Below, in pieces: positions 10,188-20,528 of a stretch of 64,000 bases of DNA. The DNA comes from Iris pallida. Taxonomy: Eukaryota > Streptophyta > Magnoliopsida > Asparagales > Iridaceae. The position numbers and the translations under genes are program-made. The DNA lies in the NCBI GenBank assembly GCA_029216955.1, contig JANAVB010023996.1:12392461-12456460 (forward strand), read 5' to 3'. Below the pieces are notes generated by a model. That model was not told where the DNA came from. It saw nothing but the letters and a program-made list of their open reading frames with translations, and ran no database searches. Each line of letters starts with the position of its first letter. Position 1 is the first letter of the stretch.

Positions 10188-11644
10188 AATTGACGACTCT
10201 GCTGGAGAAAACCATCTCCTCTTCTGAGATGGTAACAACTCAATGCGATACTTCGTCTATCGGCTCGACGAAGAAGGTGATGACGATCAAATTCGATCAA
10301 CTCGCCTATGAAGAAATGCAGCGGGCTAAGGGTGGTAAGCCCATTCCAGCCTCCATTATCACTGCCAAGTCGAAGGGACACTCTGTCTATGTCCCTAAGA
10401 ATCAGTTGGCAGTCAATGGTGAAGTCTCTGCCACAGTGTCTACTCCTAACACTGGCAAGAACTCCATTGCAAGCACGCACACTCTTGTACGCTCGAAGAT
10501 GACAGTAACCAAAAGTCACGTTGACAGTACTGGCTCCTTAGCCGAATCTGTTCCAGCGTACAAATTCAATTCTAAAAGTCACGCTGACAGTACTGGCTCT
10601 TTAGCCGAATCTGTTCCAGTGTGCAAATTCAATTCTAAAAGTCACGCTGACAGTACTGGCTCTTTAGCCGAATCTGTTCCAGTGTGCAAATTCAATTCTA
10701 AAAGTCACGCTGACAGTACTGGCTCTTTAGCCAAATCTGTTCCAGTGTGCAAATTCAACTCTAAAAGTCACGCTGATAGTACTGGCTCCTTAGCCAAATC
10801 TATTCCAGTGTGCAACCCCACATTCAAAAGTCACGCTGACAGTATTGGCTCCTTAGTCAAATATGTTTCAGCGTGTAATTCTAAAATCAAAAGTCACGCT
10901 AACAGCTCTGGTTCTTTAACCAAGTCTGTTTCAGCGTGTATTTCATCAGAGAAGAATAACTCCTTAGTTATCTCTTCTTCTTCACCGAGTTCTACTAGAA
11001 CTGGGGGTGGTCTTCCACACAAAGTCCCTTCGAAAAGGAATAACTCTTTAGTTGTTTCTTCTGCTCCTGTAGTTTTTACTCCAGGAACAGCTTTGACTGA
11101 TACTTTTGTTAGTCAAAGGAAAAGAGATGGTCTTTTGACTACTCTTCCTTCTGGACATTCTATGTCTCAACATCTGAATGAGTCTAAGAAGAAACATTCC
11201 TTAATGTCTTCTTCTTTGATTTCTTCAAATTGGGCACAGAATCTGTCCATTAAAGAGGGTCTGTTACCAACTCCTAATCAAGGGAGTGGTTTAACTCTTC
11301 CTTCTCTACAAATATCCAGATCAATGGAAGGAAAACTCCATGTTTCCAAAGTTAATATGTTACCTTCCACTGATTTAAGAACAAAACTCAGCACTTCTGG
11401 TGTTAAGAAACCATACCAATTGGATATGAAGATAAAAGATCCAGATGCAGAGTATGCAAGAAATTATGTGGCTCACATTAATCACTTTTTGTATAATCAA
11501 GAGCCATCAAGACCCAAGAACAGGAAGTATATTCCTCAATCTTCACAAACAGATTTACGGGAATATCTTCAACAGAAGAGAAGGAGTAATTCTATATCAA
11601 AGGAACATGCTGAATGTGACTTCTATCCAAGAGTCATAATTTAG
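10178..11644 (+). CDS. Tat element ORF1 (unknown function, with seven 21-residue repeats)
   Basis: The frame runs from ATG 10178, ten bases before the end of the LTR, to TAG at 11642 (488 residues). It is also open upstream in the LTR to 10046. It starts MENKLTTLLEKTISSSEM, reading through the PBS. Residues about 112-258 are seven perfect-length 21-residue repeats with core KSHADSTGSLAESVPVCKFN; the remainder is Ser/Thr/Lys rich with no known domain. Tat/Ogre-type elements carry an ORF1 of unknown function before gag, which is the basis of the call. The TAG lies in the first unit of a 74-bp duplication (11608-11665 and 11682-11740); the second unit has CAA at that place, and the frame continues into gag. 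ORF1 and gag may once have been one frame. Confidence 0.75.
   Translation: MENKLTTLLEKTISSSEMVTTQCDTSSIGSTKKVMTIKFDQLAYEEMQRAKGGKPIPASIITAKSKGHSVYVPKNQLAVNGEVSATVSTPNTGKNSIASTHTLVRSKMTVTKSHVDSTGSLAESVPAYKFNSKSHADSTGSLAESVPVCKFNSKSHADSTGSLAESVPVCKFNSKSHADSTGSLAKSVPVCKFNSKSHADSTGSLAKSIPVCNPTFKSHADSIGSLVKYVSACNSKIKSHANSSGSLTKSVSACISSEKNNSLVISSSSPSSTRTGGGLPHKVPSKRNNSLVVSSAPVVFTPGTALTDTFVSQRKRDGLLTTLPSGHSMSQHLNESKKKHSLMSSSLISSNWAQNLSIKEGLLPTPNQGSGLTLPSLQISRSMEGKLHVSKVNMLPSTDLRTKLSTSGVKKPYQLDMKIKDPDAEYARNYVAHINHFLYNQEPSRPKNRKYIPQSSQTDLREYLQQKRRSNSISKEHAECDFYPRVII
10191..10208 (+). other. Primer binding site of the Tat element, diverged
   Basis: TGACGACTCTGCTGGAGA lies three bases after the LTR, at the position of TGGCGACTCTGTTGGGGA in the left relative. 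It begins TGA rather than TGG, a mismatch to a tRNA CCA end. It is also within the ORF1 frame. Confidence 0.6.
10511..10951 (+). repeat. 63-bp coding minisatellite, seven units
   Basis: Units start at 10511, 10574, 10637, 10700, 10763, 10826 and 10889, exactly 63 bp apart with no indels, so the ORF1 frame is kept. The first five are nearly identical; the last two diverge. Each starts AAAAGTCACGCTGAC or close to it, the motif that also marks the LTR of this element. Confidence 0.95.
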
Positions 11645-14600
11645 TGCAGATGTGAATCAACAGTTCAAGACCATGGTGATCATACTGAATGTGACTTCCA
11701 GCCAAGAGTCACAATGCAATGCAGATGTCAAAATAAACGACAGTCTGTCTTTAATAGGATTCAGTATAAACCTATGCCTGATGAAGATGAGCCTTTGTTT
11801 GCCTCTGTCAACATGACTTCTCGGGACACCGGGGGTAGAGTTGATAGTCCAGATGGAGTATATAAAAACACCAGAGCAAGAGTCCTGGCTTCTAGTCAAA
11901 GAAATTTGATCCCTGAAATTGATTCTGAATTTCTTGGAGAATCTAACTTCCCACCTCTTCCTACTGGGGGTAATTCTCCTATAGTTGACTTTGATACACG
12001 AAGCAATGATTCGGAGCATACAACATCTACCAGTTCATCAATAATCCCTCATACAGTCACGACTTACATGGTTGATGGGAATACTAATGAACCCTCTTCT
12101 TCCCTGACTCCTCAAGATCAAAGAATTGCTTCTTTGGAACAGCAAATGAAGTCTATGACTGACACAATGAAGTCAATGTATGAACTCATGACAGCTCAAT
12201 TACAAAATCGACAGACTGTATCAGATGCCATACCAGTTGATACTGATATAAGTCCAGTACAAGTTCCTCCAGCAGTACAATCCAATACTCCTGGACCTGC
12301 TCAACCAAATCCTAGTCTCTCTGGAGCTGGGGGTAGTGCTTACAATGCTGTTCCTCCTCCTAACTATTCTCTATAAGCCACAACTCCACAATCTTCGGGA
12401 GTTGTCTCTGAAGAATTGAAAAATCTCAAAACTCAATTGGAGGCATTCAAACCGAAGGATGGTTTACAAAGGTTAGGCATCAAGCAGCCTTATCCGATAG
12501 AATGGAAGCAAGTATCATATCCTCCTAAATACAAGCCTCCTACTATCTCATTCTATGATGGAACCACTTCTCCAAGTCAGTTTATCAATCACTTTGAAGT
12601 AATGACTGATCAATTACAACCAAGTAATGCCCTCCTTACTCGGGTATTTATTGGATGTCTCAAGGGAACGGCTTATGAATGGTATAGAAGTCTCCCAGAT
12701 GGGAGTATTACCTCATTTGCTGGTTTCAAACAGATGTTTCTTGAAAGGTTCTATGAAGGGCTTAATGACATGACTATGTCTGCTCTTATTAGAATCAAGA
12801 AGAAAAATAATGAATCTACAGAGGAATACATTGAACGGTTTCGAAGAGAAGCTCTGAAGATGCCTCTTGGAACTCCTGATGCTGTCACCATTGACACGTG
12901 CAAATCAAACTTGTTGCCAATCATCAGTATATGGACAGGGTCCACTCAATTTCAAGATTGGCCTTCCTTCATAGTCAGTGCTAAAGCTGCAGAAATCAGT
13001 GCTGAAACCTTCAAAGGTTTAGGAGTGCAGATGACTCCTAAAGAAACAGGACAAGGGGCTAACAATAAAAATAATGCTCGCAAAGGAAAAGAAACTCTAG
13101 AAGTTAATCTTCAGAGCAAAGATGCATCGAATGTTCAAACTCCTGCCTCTACAACTCAACAATCAAGAACACCTCGCCCCAGAGAAGAATATTCTTTTGA
13201 TGACGACGATGTCCTTGGTATCTTTGAATGTCTGCTGAAAGGTAATAAAATACAATTACCAGAGATCAAGAAACCTGATGAAGCTGGTAAGACAGATCAT
13301 CCTAAATACTGTCCATATCACAGAATGCTGGGTCATACAATTCGTACATGTTATGTATTGAAAGGAAAGATCCAAGAAATGATTAAATCTGGAGCTATCT
13401 CTCTTACTCCAAAAGAGAAGACCGTCACCTCCAACGTCGTCTCTATGCAATTTGGAAATTTCCCTCCTCAACTCCTTGAAAGTGGGATTATTCCTATTCC
13501 CAAGGCAACTCTTGACATAGTGAATCTTCCTCCTCCACAGTTTGAAGGATTAGTGCCAATCACTTTGGAAACAGGAGAAATCATGTGGATCCATCCTGAT
13601 CTAGTGGCAGATTTTGAATCGCCTTCTCCTCAAAAGATTTCTTCTCAAAAATCCAAGAGGGCTGGAAAGATCAAGTCATGTCATATGACTTCTCTTGGGT
13701 CTACTTCTGACATAGAGCCAAAAGATAAAGAAGAAGCACTTGTTAGTGCTACTCGAACGGGGAAACCTTACCTAAAGGATTATTCTAAAAATCCTGAAGA
13801 TCCTACTGATATCCCTTCAGATGCTAAAGATGCTCCTAATGTTCCTTCCGAGGAAGAACCATCTACTGAACCTGTTCTTCCCAAGCCTACGGCTCTGGAG
13901 AAAGGCAAACAACAAGCTCGATTTGATAAGCCAATCAAGAAGTCTTCTCCTCTTGGACTTCAAAAGCCTTACAACTTCGACATTTTGGCTCAGCTTGCTA
14001 ATACTCTCGCTAGAATGTCCCTTTTTGAACTTCTACGTCTTTCCAAAGAGACTCGGGAGACGTTAAGTGAAGCACTTCTACAAGCTGACTCTTGTCTTGC
14101 ACAATTGAAGAAGCCGGATGCGGAACCTGCCACTTGCTTACATTGCAACAGTGTACTGGAGATTATCCCAAATATCACCTTTACACAAGACGACATGTTA
14201 CTGGAGGATAATCGACATGATCGACCTCTCTACTACACTGGTTATATTGATACGATGAAGATAGATCGTATTCTCATTGACCCAGGGTCTGCTATAAGCA
14301 TAATGCCAAAGAGTTTGTTGGATGAACTAAAAATCCCTCTTCACAAACTCTCCAAGACGGTTACTACTATCTTGGGATTCAATCAAAGCCGAAGTGAGCC
14401 TTTGGGAAAGATTCATCTGAAGCTTCAGATAGGTGATTTCAGATCTAAAGTCACTTTCTATGTGATCGAGATCGCGGGATCCTATAATCTTCTTCTGGGG
14501 AGGCCCTTTCTTCATGAAAATAATGTGGTGCCCTCTACTCTTCATCAATGTTTTAAGTACATTGATAGCAATAGGAGAGTACAAAAAGAAGTTGCTGATA

Positions 14601-15145
14601 TAAATCCCTTCTATGGGGTTGAAGCTTATTTCAATGATTCCCGAATGTATAAAGAAGAATATACAAGGATCATACAAGCTATGGAGAAAGAAGATGCACA
14701 AAGTGAGACTTTAATAATCCCTGTTAAATGTCGAACTACTCAGCAACAATCTCCTAAACCCTTCGGAGAAGATTCTTTCATCATTCCAGTGAGTGGACGG
14801 ATCTCTCCGTTACGTCAGTCATCTACTCAGAATACACTGATCATTCCTGTCAGTGGGCGTACTACAGTTTCTGTATCTTCACAAGATACTCTGCTAATTC
14901 CAGTTGGAGGGCGGACTACTCTTCCTACTCAAACTTCAAGGGAGCTCACCTCTTCTGAGCCATTTGTTATCGATCTTAATCGAAACAAAGCTTCTTCTTC
15001 TTCTCCTTTAGTCATTGACTTGGCTAAAATCTCTAAGGCTCAGCCTTCTCCCAATGTAAATATTGCTGCTTTTGCATTTAATGAAAAGTCTCCACCTTTG
15101 CAGTACGTTGATGTGTGTAATTATGTTCATACATCTGTTAGATGA
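11645..15145 (+). CDS. gag-pro: Tat element gag-protease (one in-frame stop)
   Basis: The frame is the same as ORF1. The first ATG after the ORF1 stop is 11714; a TAA at 12374-12376 interrupts it, and it then runs open to 15145. A coiled-coil-like, Met/Gln-rich segment lies at about 12115-12215. The capsid-like gag part follows (12430-13030; motifs FINHFEVMTDQ, CLKGTAYEWYRSLPDGS, YIERFRREALKMP). A zinc-knuckle variant CPYHRMLGHTIRTC (CX2HX4HX4C) is at about 13310-13350. The protease has IDPGSAISIMP at about 14275-14305, where the active-site triplet is DPG. A Pro/Ser-rich tail has repeated LIIPV(S/G)GR blocks at 14710-14920. Gag packages RNA in cytoplasmic particles and protease cuts the polyprotein. 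The TAA looks like a CAA change. Confidence 0.85.
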
Positions 15146-18100
15146 CTTGAACACAATCACCATAGGAGTTGTACAGACTGTTCATACAGATGTATCTCTA
15201 GAACCTGTACAATCTTCATACTTTCTAGTTCCCAGCAGAAAGCCAGGAGACATTCCAATATTCTTCTACAAAGGGCCTCAAAATCCTTCTGATCTTGAAG
15301 ATGATGACAAAAATGATGATACTGGAAGATTACAACTACGTCGTTATAGTCAGCAATCTAGAGACATCATCAAAAATATGGGCTATGACTTCAGGATTGG
15401 CCTTAATAATGGAAAAGGAAGAAAAATGCCTGTCCGGATTCCTCTTTTAAAATATGGAAGGACGAAATGCGGATTGGGTTATACTGCTCCTACTCCTTTC
15501 ATCAACATTATCCATGAAGATCTTGAGTCTGACGAAGATAAGAGATCTGATTCTTCTAGTACCACTTCTTGGGATTCCGATACGAGTATCGGTGACTTCT
15601 ACTGCAACCTTCTGTCTTCCAATATGGTTTCCATTGACCATTCTGAAGAAAGTGATGAAGACGAGGAAGAGTTTGAAATCTCACCTGAATCAGAACAGTG
15701 GGCCCAAAGATTAGATAATCAATGGGAGTTCCGTTTCGAACAAAAAGAACCTCCGACTGAAGATAAACTTGTTCAAATAGATGTTGGTGAAGAGGGGTTT
15801 CCCAAACCAATATTCATCAGTGAAAGTCTTTCAGAAACTGATAAGAAAGACATGATCAAACTCATTCGTGAATACATTAATGTCTTTGCTTGGAGTTATG
15901 AAGATATGCCAGGTCTTGATCCACAGATTGCAACTCACAAGCTCAACATCTTGCCGAATGCTAAACCGGTCAAACAACAACAGCGACGATTTCGTCCGGA
16001 CATCATGGATGCAATTGAAGCTGAAGTCAATAAACTCATTACATCTGGGTTTATTAGAGAGGAACAACATCCCGATTGGGTGGCTAATATTGTTCATGTT
16101 CTTAAAAAGACTGGCAAGATCAGAGTATGCATAGACTTTTGCGATCTCAATGCGGCATGTCCTAAAGACGAATTCCCTCTACCAATCACTGATGTCATGG
16201 TTGATAATACCTGTGGATTTGAACGAATGTCATTCATGGACGGGTATTCTGGGTATAATCAGATCAAAATGTTCCCAGAAGACGAGAAGCACACTTCTTT
16301 CAGAACGCCGATTGGTACATACTGTTATACAGTTATGCCATTCGGTCTCAAGAATGCAGGAGCAACTTATCAACGAGCTATGAGTACTATATTCCGTGAA
16401 CATTTGCGGAAAACAGTCGAATGCTATGTTGATGATATTGCAGTCAAAAGTCGACAAAAGGAGGATCATATCCAAGATTTGAAGACTATATTTGATCTAA
16501 TGCGTAAGCATCAATTAAAGATGAACCCTACTAAGTCCTTCTTAGGCGTCTCTAGTGGTAAATTTCTCGGCTTCGTCATTACCTCTAAAGGTATACACGT
16601 GGATCCCGAGAAGATCAAAGCCATCCAAGAGATGCGTCCTCCACGCACCTTAAAAGAGCTACGAGGATTTCAAGGAAGAATTGCTTATATCAGGAGATTT
16701 ATCTCTAATTTATCAGGACGCTGCAGACCATTCAACAAACTTATGAAGAAAGGTGTCTCTTTTGTCTGGAATGATGAATGTCAGAAAGCATTCGATGATA
16801 TAAAATAATATCTGATGAGCCCTCCAGTATTGGTACCTTCCGTCTCAGGAATACCGTTCCTCCTCTATACTCGAGCAATGAGTCATTCATTGGGTGCATT
16901 ACTCGCTCAAAAGAATCAAAATGGCCATGAACAAGCCATTTATTATCTCAGCCGCACTATGACCGGAGCTGAACCTCGATATTCACCAGTTGAAAAAGAG
17001 TGTCTAGCCTTAATGTTTGCTGTCCAAAAGACACGTCATTATATCATTGGTCAGACTATTCATGTCATCTCCAGGATCAATCCTATACGGATCATGATGA
17101 AGAAACCCAGTATTTTGAATTCTCGATTGGCTAACTGGGGAATCCTACTTGCTCAGTATGATATGCACTATATTCCTCAGAAATCAGTCAAGGGACAAGC
17201 TTTAGCTGATTTTCTGGCTGCTCACTCAATTCTAGAAAATTCAAAACTCTATGATGAAATCCCAGATGAAGTCCTAGATTCAAATAAAATTGCTGAAGAA
17301 GATCCTACCTGGCGTCTATTCTTTGATGGAGCGTCAAGAATTGGTCTTAATGGCGATATTGTTGCTGGAGTTGGAATTGTTCTTGTATCGCCAGAAGGTC
17401 TTGCCATCCAAAGAGCTTATTCTCTCGATCAGCCGTGTTCAAACAATGTAGCTGAGTACAACGCATTGCTTATTGGTCTTCAACTCGCTAAACATCTGAA
17501 TATTCAACATTTGGAGGCGTATGGAGACTCTAAACTTATTGTCAATCAGATCAGGGGTACTTATGAAGTTCGCCATCAAGATCTGGTTCCTTATCATAGA
17601 GTGGCCATATCTATGGCCTCATCATTTAAGGAATTCTTCATTGAACATGTTAGGCGAGCATGTAACACAAAAGCTGATGCCCTTGCTAATCTTGCAGCGG
17701 TGCTGGCTATCCCAATCAGACGACAACAAATGATTGTTGTTCATAGTCGAGAATTATTTCATCTTGAAAATAACCTGACTCTAGGACTTCCAGTTGACAT
17801 TGAAGAATCAACATCTCATGACGTCAACACAATAAGAGGATTTGGATTTAGTCGTAAATCGATATCATCTTCATCCGATTCCAGTATGGAATTCATCTTC
17901 AGTAACTCGACTGAGAATCAGAATACGGATAAAGATTGGAGACTTCCTTTCTTAGATCTTGTATTGTATGATATTCTTCCGGACGATCCGAGTGAGGCAG
18001 CATCTATCAGACGACGATCACTCAGATTCTATTACAATCATACAACAAAGACCTTATATCGTCGAGCTTATGATGGTTTACTCCTTCGGTGCATTGCCGG

Positions 18101-19193
18101 TGATGAAGCCCAACAAGTTATTCGTGAAGCATATGATGGAATTTGTGGAGCGCATCAACCTGGGCCAAAACTTCAAGACCGTATTCGACGGATGGGTTAT
18201 TATTGGCCAACTATGGTATCAGATGCCATTGAATATGCAAGGAAATGCAAAGCTTGCCAAATCCATACAGATTTTATACATCAACCTTCGGAATTTCTAC
18301 ATCCGACGGCAGCATCATGGCCCTTCGAAGCTTGGGGCATGGACATTGTCGGCCCGATCAATCCTCCATCATCTAAAGGTCATCGGTTCATTCTCGCAAT
18401 AACCGATTACTTCTCCAAATGGGCCGAAGCTATTCCTTTATCTGAAGTTAAGACGTCTAATGTCATCAGCTTTATTAAGCACCATGTCATCTACAGATTT
18501 GGTGTTCCTCGACGCATTGTTCATGATAACGGACCACAGTTCGTCAGCCAGAAATTTACTCGATTCTATGACGATCACCGGATCAATAATGTTGCTTCTA
18601 CCGCATATAATCCAGCAGCTAACGGATTGGCAGAAGCTTTCAACAAGACTATCATCAAACTCCTAAAGAAGTTTGTCTCCACTAACAAACGTAATTGGAG
18701 TGACAAGCTCGGAGAATGCTTGTGGGCTTATCGCACTACAGTCCGTAATGCTACTAAGTGTACACATTTCTCTCTGGTGTATGGATCTGAGGCTGTTCTC
18801 CCATTAGAGATTCAAATTCCTTCTTTAAGGATAGCAATCGCTAATGAACTCACTGCCGAAAATAATGATCGTCTTCGACTTCAAGAATTGGAGGCTCTGG
18901 ATGAAAAACGGTTATCTGCTCAACAGAATATTGAATTCTATCAAGCTAGAATTTCAAGGGCTTTTAACAAGAAAGTCAGAATTCGAACATTTCAGAAAGG
19001 AGAACTTGTGCTTACTGTCAGACGTCCGATGACTATGACACACATGAGTAAGGGCAAGTTTGATACAAAATGGGAAGGTCCATTCATTGTCAATAAGATC
19101 TTTTCTAATGGGGCTTATCAACTCACTACTCTAGATGGTAAAGCCACTATGATGCCCATCAACGGCAAATTCTTGAAGAAGTACTACGTCTAA
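15063..19193 (+). CDS. pol: Tat element pol: RT, RNase H, second RNase H, integrase (one in-frame stop)
   Basis: This frame overlaps the gag-protease frame by 83 bp and has a TAA at 16806-16808, after which it runs open to TAA 19191. RT lies at about 15850-16600, with FMDGYSGYNQIKM and catalytic YVDD at about 16426. The Ty3 RNase H follows (16815-17220; LYTRAMSHSLGALLAQ, SPVEKECLA). A second RNase H (17310-17700; LFFDGAS, AEYNALL, YGDSK) is the extra domain typical of Tat elements. Integrase has an HHCC region ending CKACQ near 18260, then the core with MDIVGP, HDNGPQF and AEAF spaced D-35-E (18336-18630) and a C-terminal domain to 19193. The frame switch from protease (+1) needs frameshifting or splicing; Ogre relatives are known to splice here, but I could not identify an intron. 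Confidence 0.9.
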
Positions 19194-19490
19194 TATTTCT
19201 ATCAAAATTGTCCTCCCATCACTCTCCAGCTGTTTTATTGTTCTTTCCGAAGAATCATTCTGATATCTATTATCCCCAGTGGAGATAGGTATTCTACTTT
19301 GTATCGTTTTTTCAACAAATTTGATATCCAGAAAATCATGTCCACATTACCTCTGAATTTTCTATCTCAATATCATATTTATGAAAATGATATTTAGTCT
19401 TTCTGATCTCTGAGTCAAAAGATCAATGAATAAAGGCAAAAATATAAAAGTGGAAAGGATATATCGTAAACAAAGTTTCCTTAAACGGAG

Positions 19491-19496
19491 TTTATT
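19491..19496 (-). terminator. AATAAA signal of antisense unit A
   Basis: Minus-strand AATAAA 42 bases after the stop codon of the 19539-19835 ORF. Confidence 0.5.
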
Positions 19497-19538
19497 TGAG
19501 ACAAATCCCTCAAGAAGAAGAAAAAAAAAGGTACATCA

Positions 19539-19835
19539 TCATGGAAGATCACTATGATCCCTTTCATATTTGGGACGAGGACCACATACATAATCAGCAA
19601 AAGAATTGAATACATCTTTTCCTGACCGCACCAAGAATTGACAGGCAGCCAGCCTCATTGCTTCTTCTTCTTCGGTTTCTCCTGGTTCGACCAGGAAGTC
19701 CAGGATATCTTTTGGCGGCTTGGGAGTAGTCGAGCTTTCGCCCATTTTCTTCTTCTGCGGAGGTGGATGTTCTTTAACACCTTCAGTAGCTTCAAGGGCG
19801 ACTTCAGCCTTCTTTATGTTCTCTTCAGAAGGCAT
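19539..19835 (-). CDS. Antisense ORF A of the Tat element, 98 residues, unknown function
   Basis: ATG at 19835, stop TGA at 19539, no intron needed. The protein is acidic and charged: an N-terminal Glu/Lys/Pro-rich part (MPSEENIKKAEVALEA, HPPPQKKK) and a C-terminal part KDILDFLVEPGETEEEEAMR...FADYVCGPRPKYERDHSD that looks globular. No signal peptide or membrane segment, no family recognised. A perfect TATAAATA box lies 40-47 bases upstream of the ATG and AATAAA lies 42 bases after the stop, so it has the parts of a complete Pol II unit on the strand opposite to gag-pol. It is the last of three such units between integrase and the 3' LTR. Antisense ORFs in this position are known in some Tat elements (for example maize Grande); whether they are related is not known. 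Confidence 0.65.
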   Translation of the reverse strand: MPSEENIKKAEVALEATEGVKEHPPPQKKKMGESSTTPKPPKDILDFLVEPGETEEEEAMRLAACQFLVRSGKDVFNSFADYVCGPRPKYERDHSDLP

Positions 19836-19874
19836 TGTGGATAAAATGCGATCCTTCTATTCAAATATATGCTC

Positions 19875-19882
19875 TATTTATA
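19875..19882 (-). promoter_or_regulatory. TATA box of antisense unit A
   Basis: Minus-strand CCTATAAATAGAGC, a near-consensus plant TATA box at a normal distance from ATG 19835. Confidence 0.65.
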
Positions 19883-19986
19883 GGCATATGGTTACAAGGA
19901 TCGAAGGGACGTATTCTTTCCCGATACTCAGTTCATCCATTCATTTCTCATATTCATCCGACGTTTCACATGTTCATTAATACTTG

Positions 19987-20058
19987 ACGGTTTGTCCGTT
20001 CATTTATTACATTCACTCGACAGTTTATCTGTTCATCGTTTCTTAACGGTTCATCCGT
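19987..20058 (+). repeat. Three dyad elements upstream of antisense unit A
   Basis: ACGG-TTTGT-CCGT (19987-19999), ACAG-TTTAT-CTGT (20020-20032) and ACGG-TTCAT-CCGT (20046-20058). All have 4-bp arms and a 5-bp spacer, and the arms change together (G/C to A/T) so that symmetry is kept. They lie 105-185 bp upstream of the TATA box of unit A. Related GTTCATC/CGTTCAT words continue from 19928. The rest of 19836-20263 is AT rich; a plus-strand frame at 19992-20438 looks like chance. Confidence 0.55.
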
Positions 20059-20263
20059 TCATAATCTTCTATCAATTTACTAAGTGGGGATTCGTTATTT
20101 ATCATGTTTTCATAACCTCTGAATCAATTCCGAATCTACTCACTCATTTGTCATGTTTTGACCTCTGCATAGAAATCAATCTATTTTCTTTCGAGTTCCT
20201 ATATATTATCATGTCCATAATACCTCTGATAATATCATATACTCTAAAAACAGAAAAGATGAT

Positions 20264-20269
20264 TTTATT
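20264..20269 (-). terminator. AATAAA signal of antisense unit B
   Basis: Minus-strand AATAAA about 260 bases after the stop of antisense ORF B; GTAATAG near-matches lie between. Confidence 0.4.
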
Positions 20270-20528
20270 ATCTATCATGTCCACAATTCATCCACAAATA
20301 CAAATCATTGAGCATAGAAGAAATGTCATTTCCATTCCCATTTCACCACAAAAAGTCTATTACATTTTCTTAGACTTTCCTACAAATCATAATGGAAATC
20401 TATTACAAATCTTGGATTTTCATTCTATGTACAACTGAGATCTATTTCTTCTTGGATCTTCTCTGACAATCTCGTTGTTTGTGGCAATTCCTGGGTGTCC
20501 AGCAGGAATCAAACTCTGGTCTTATCTC

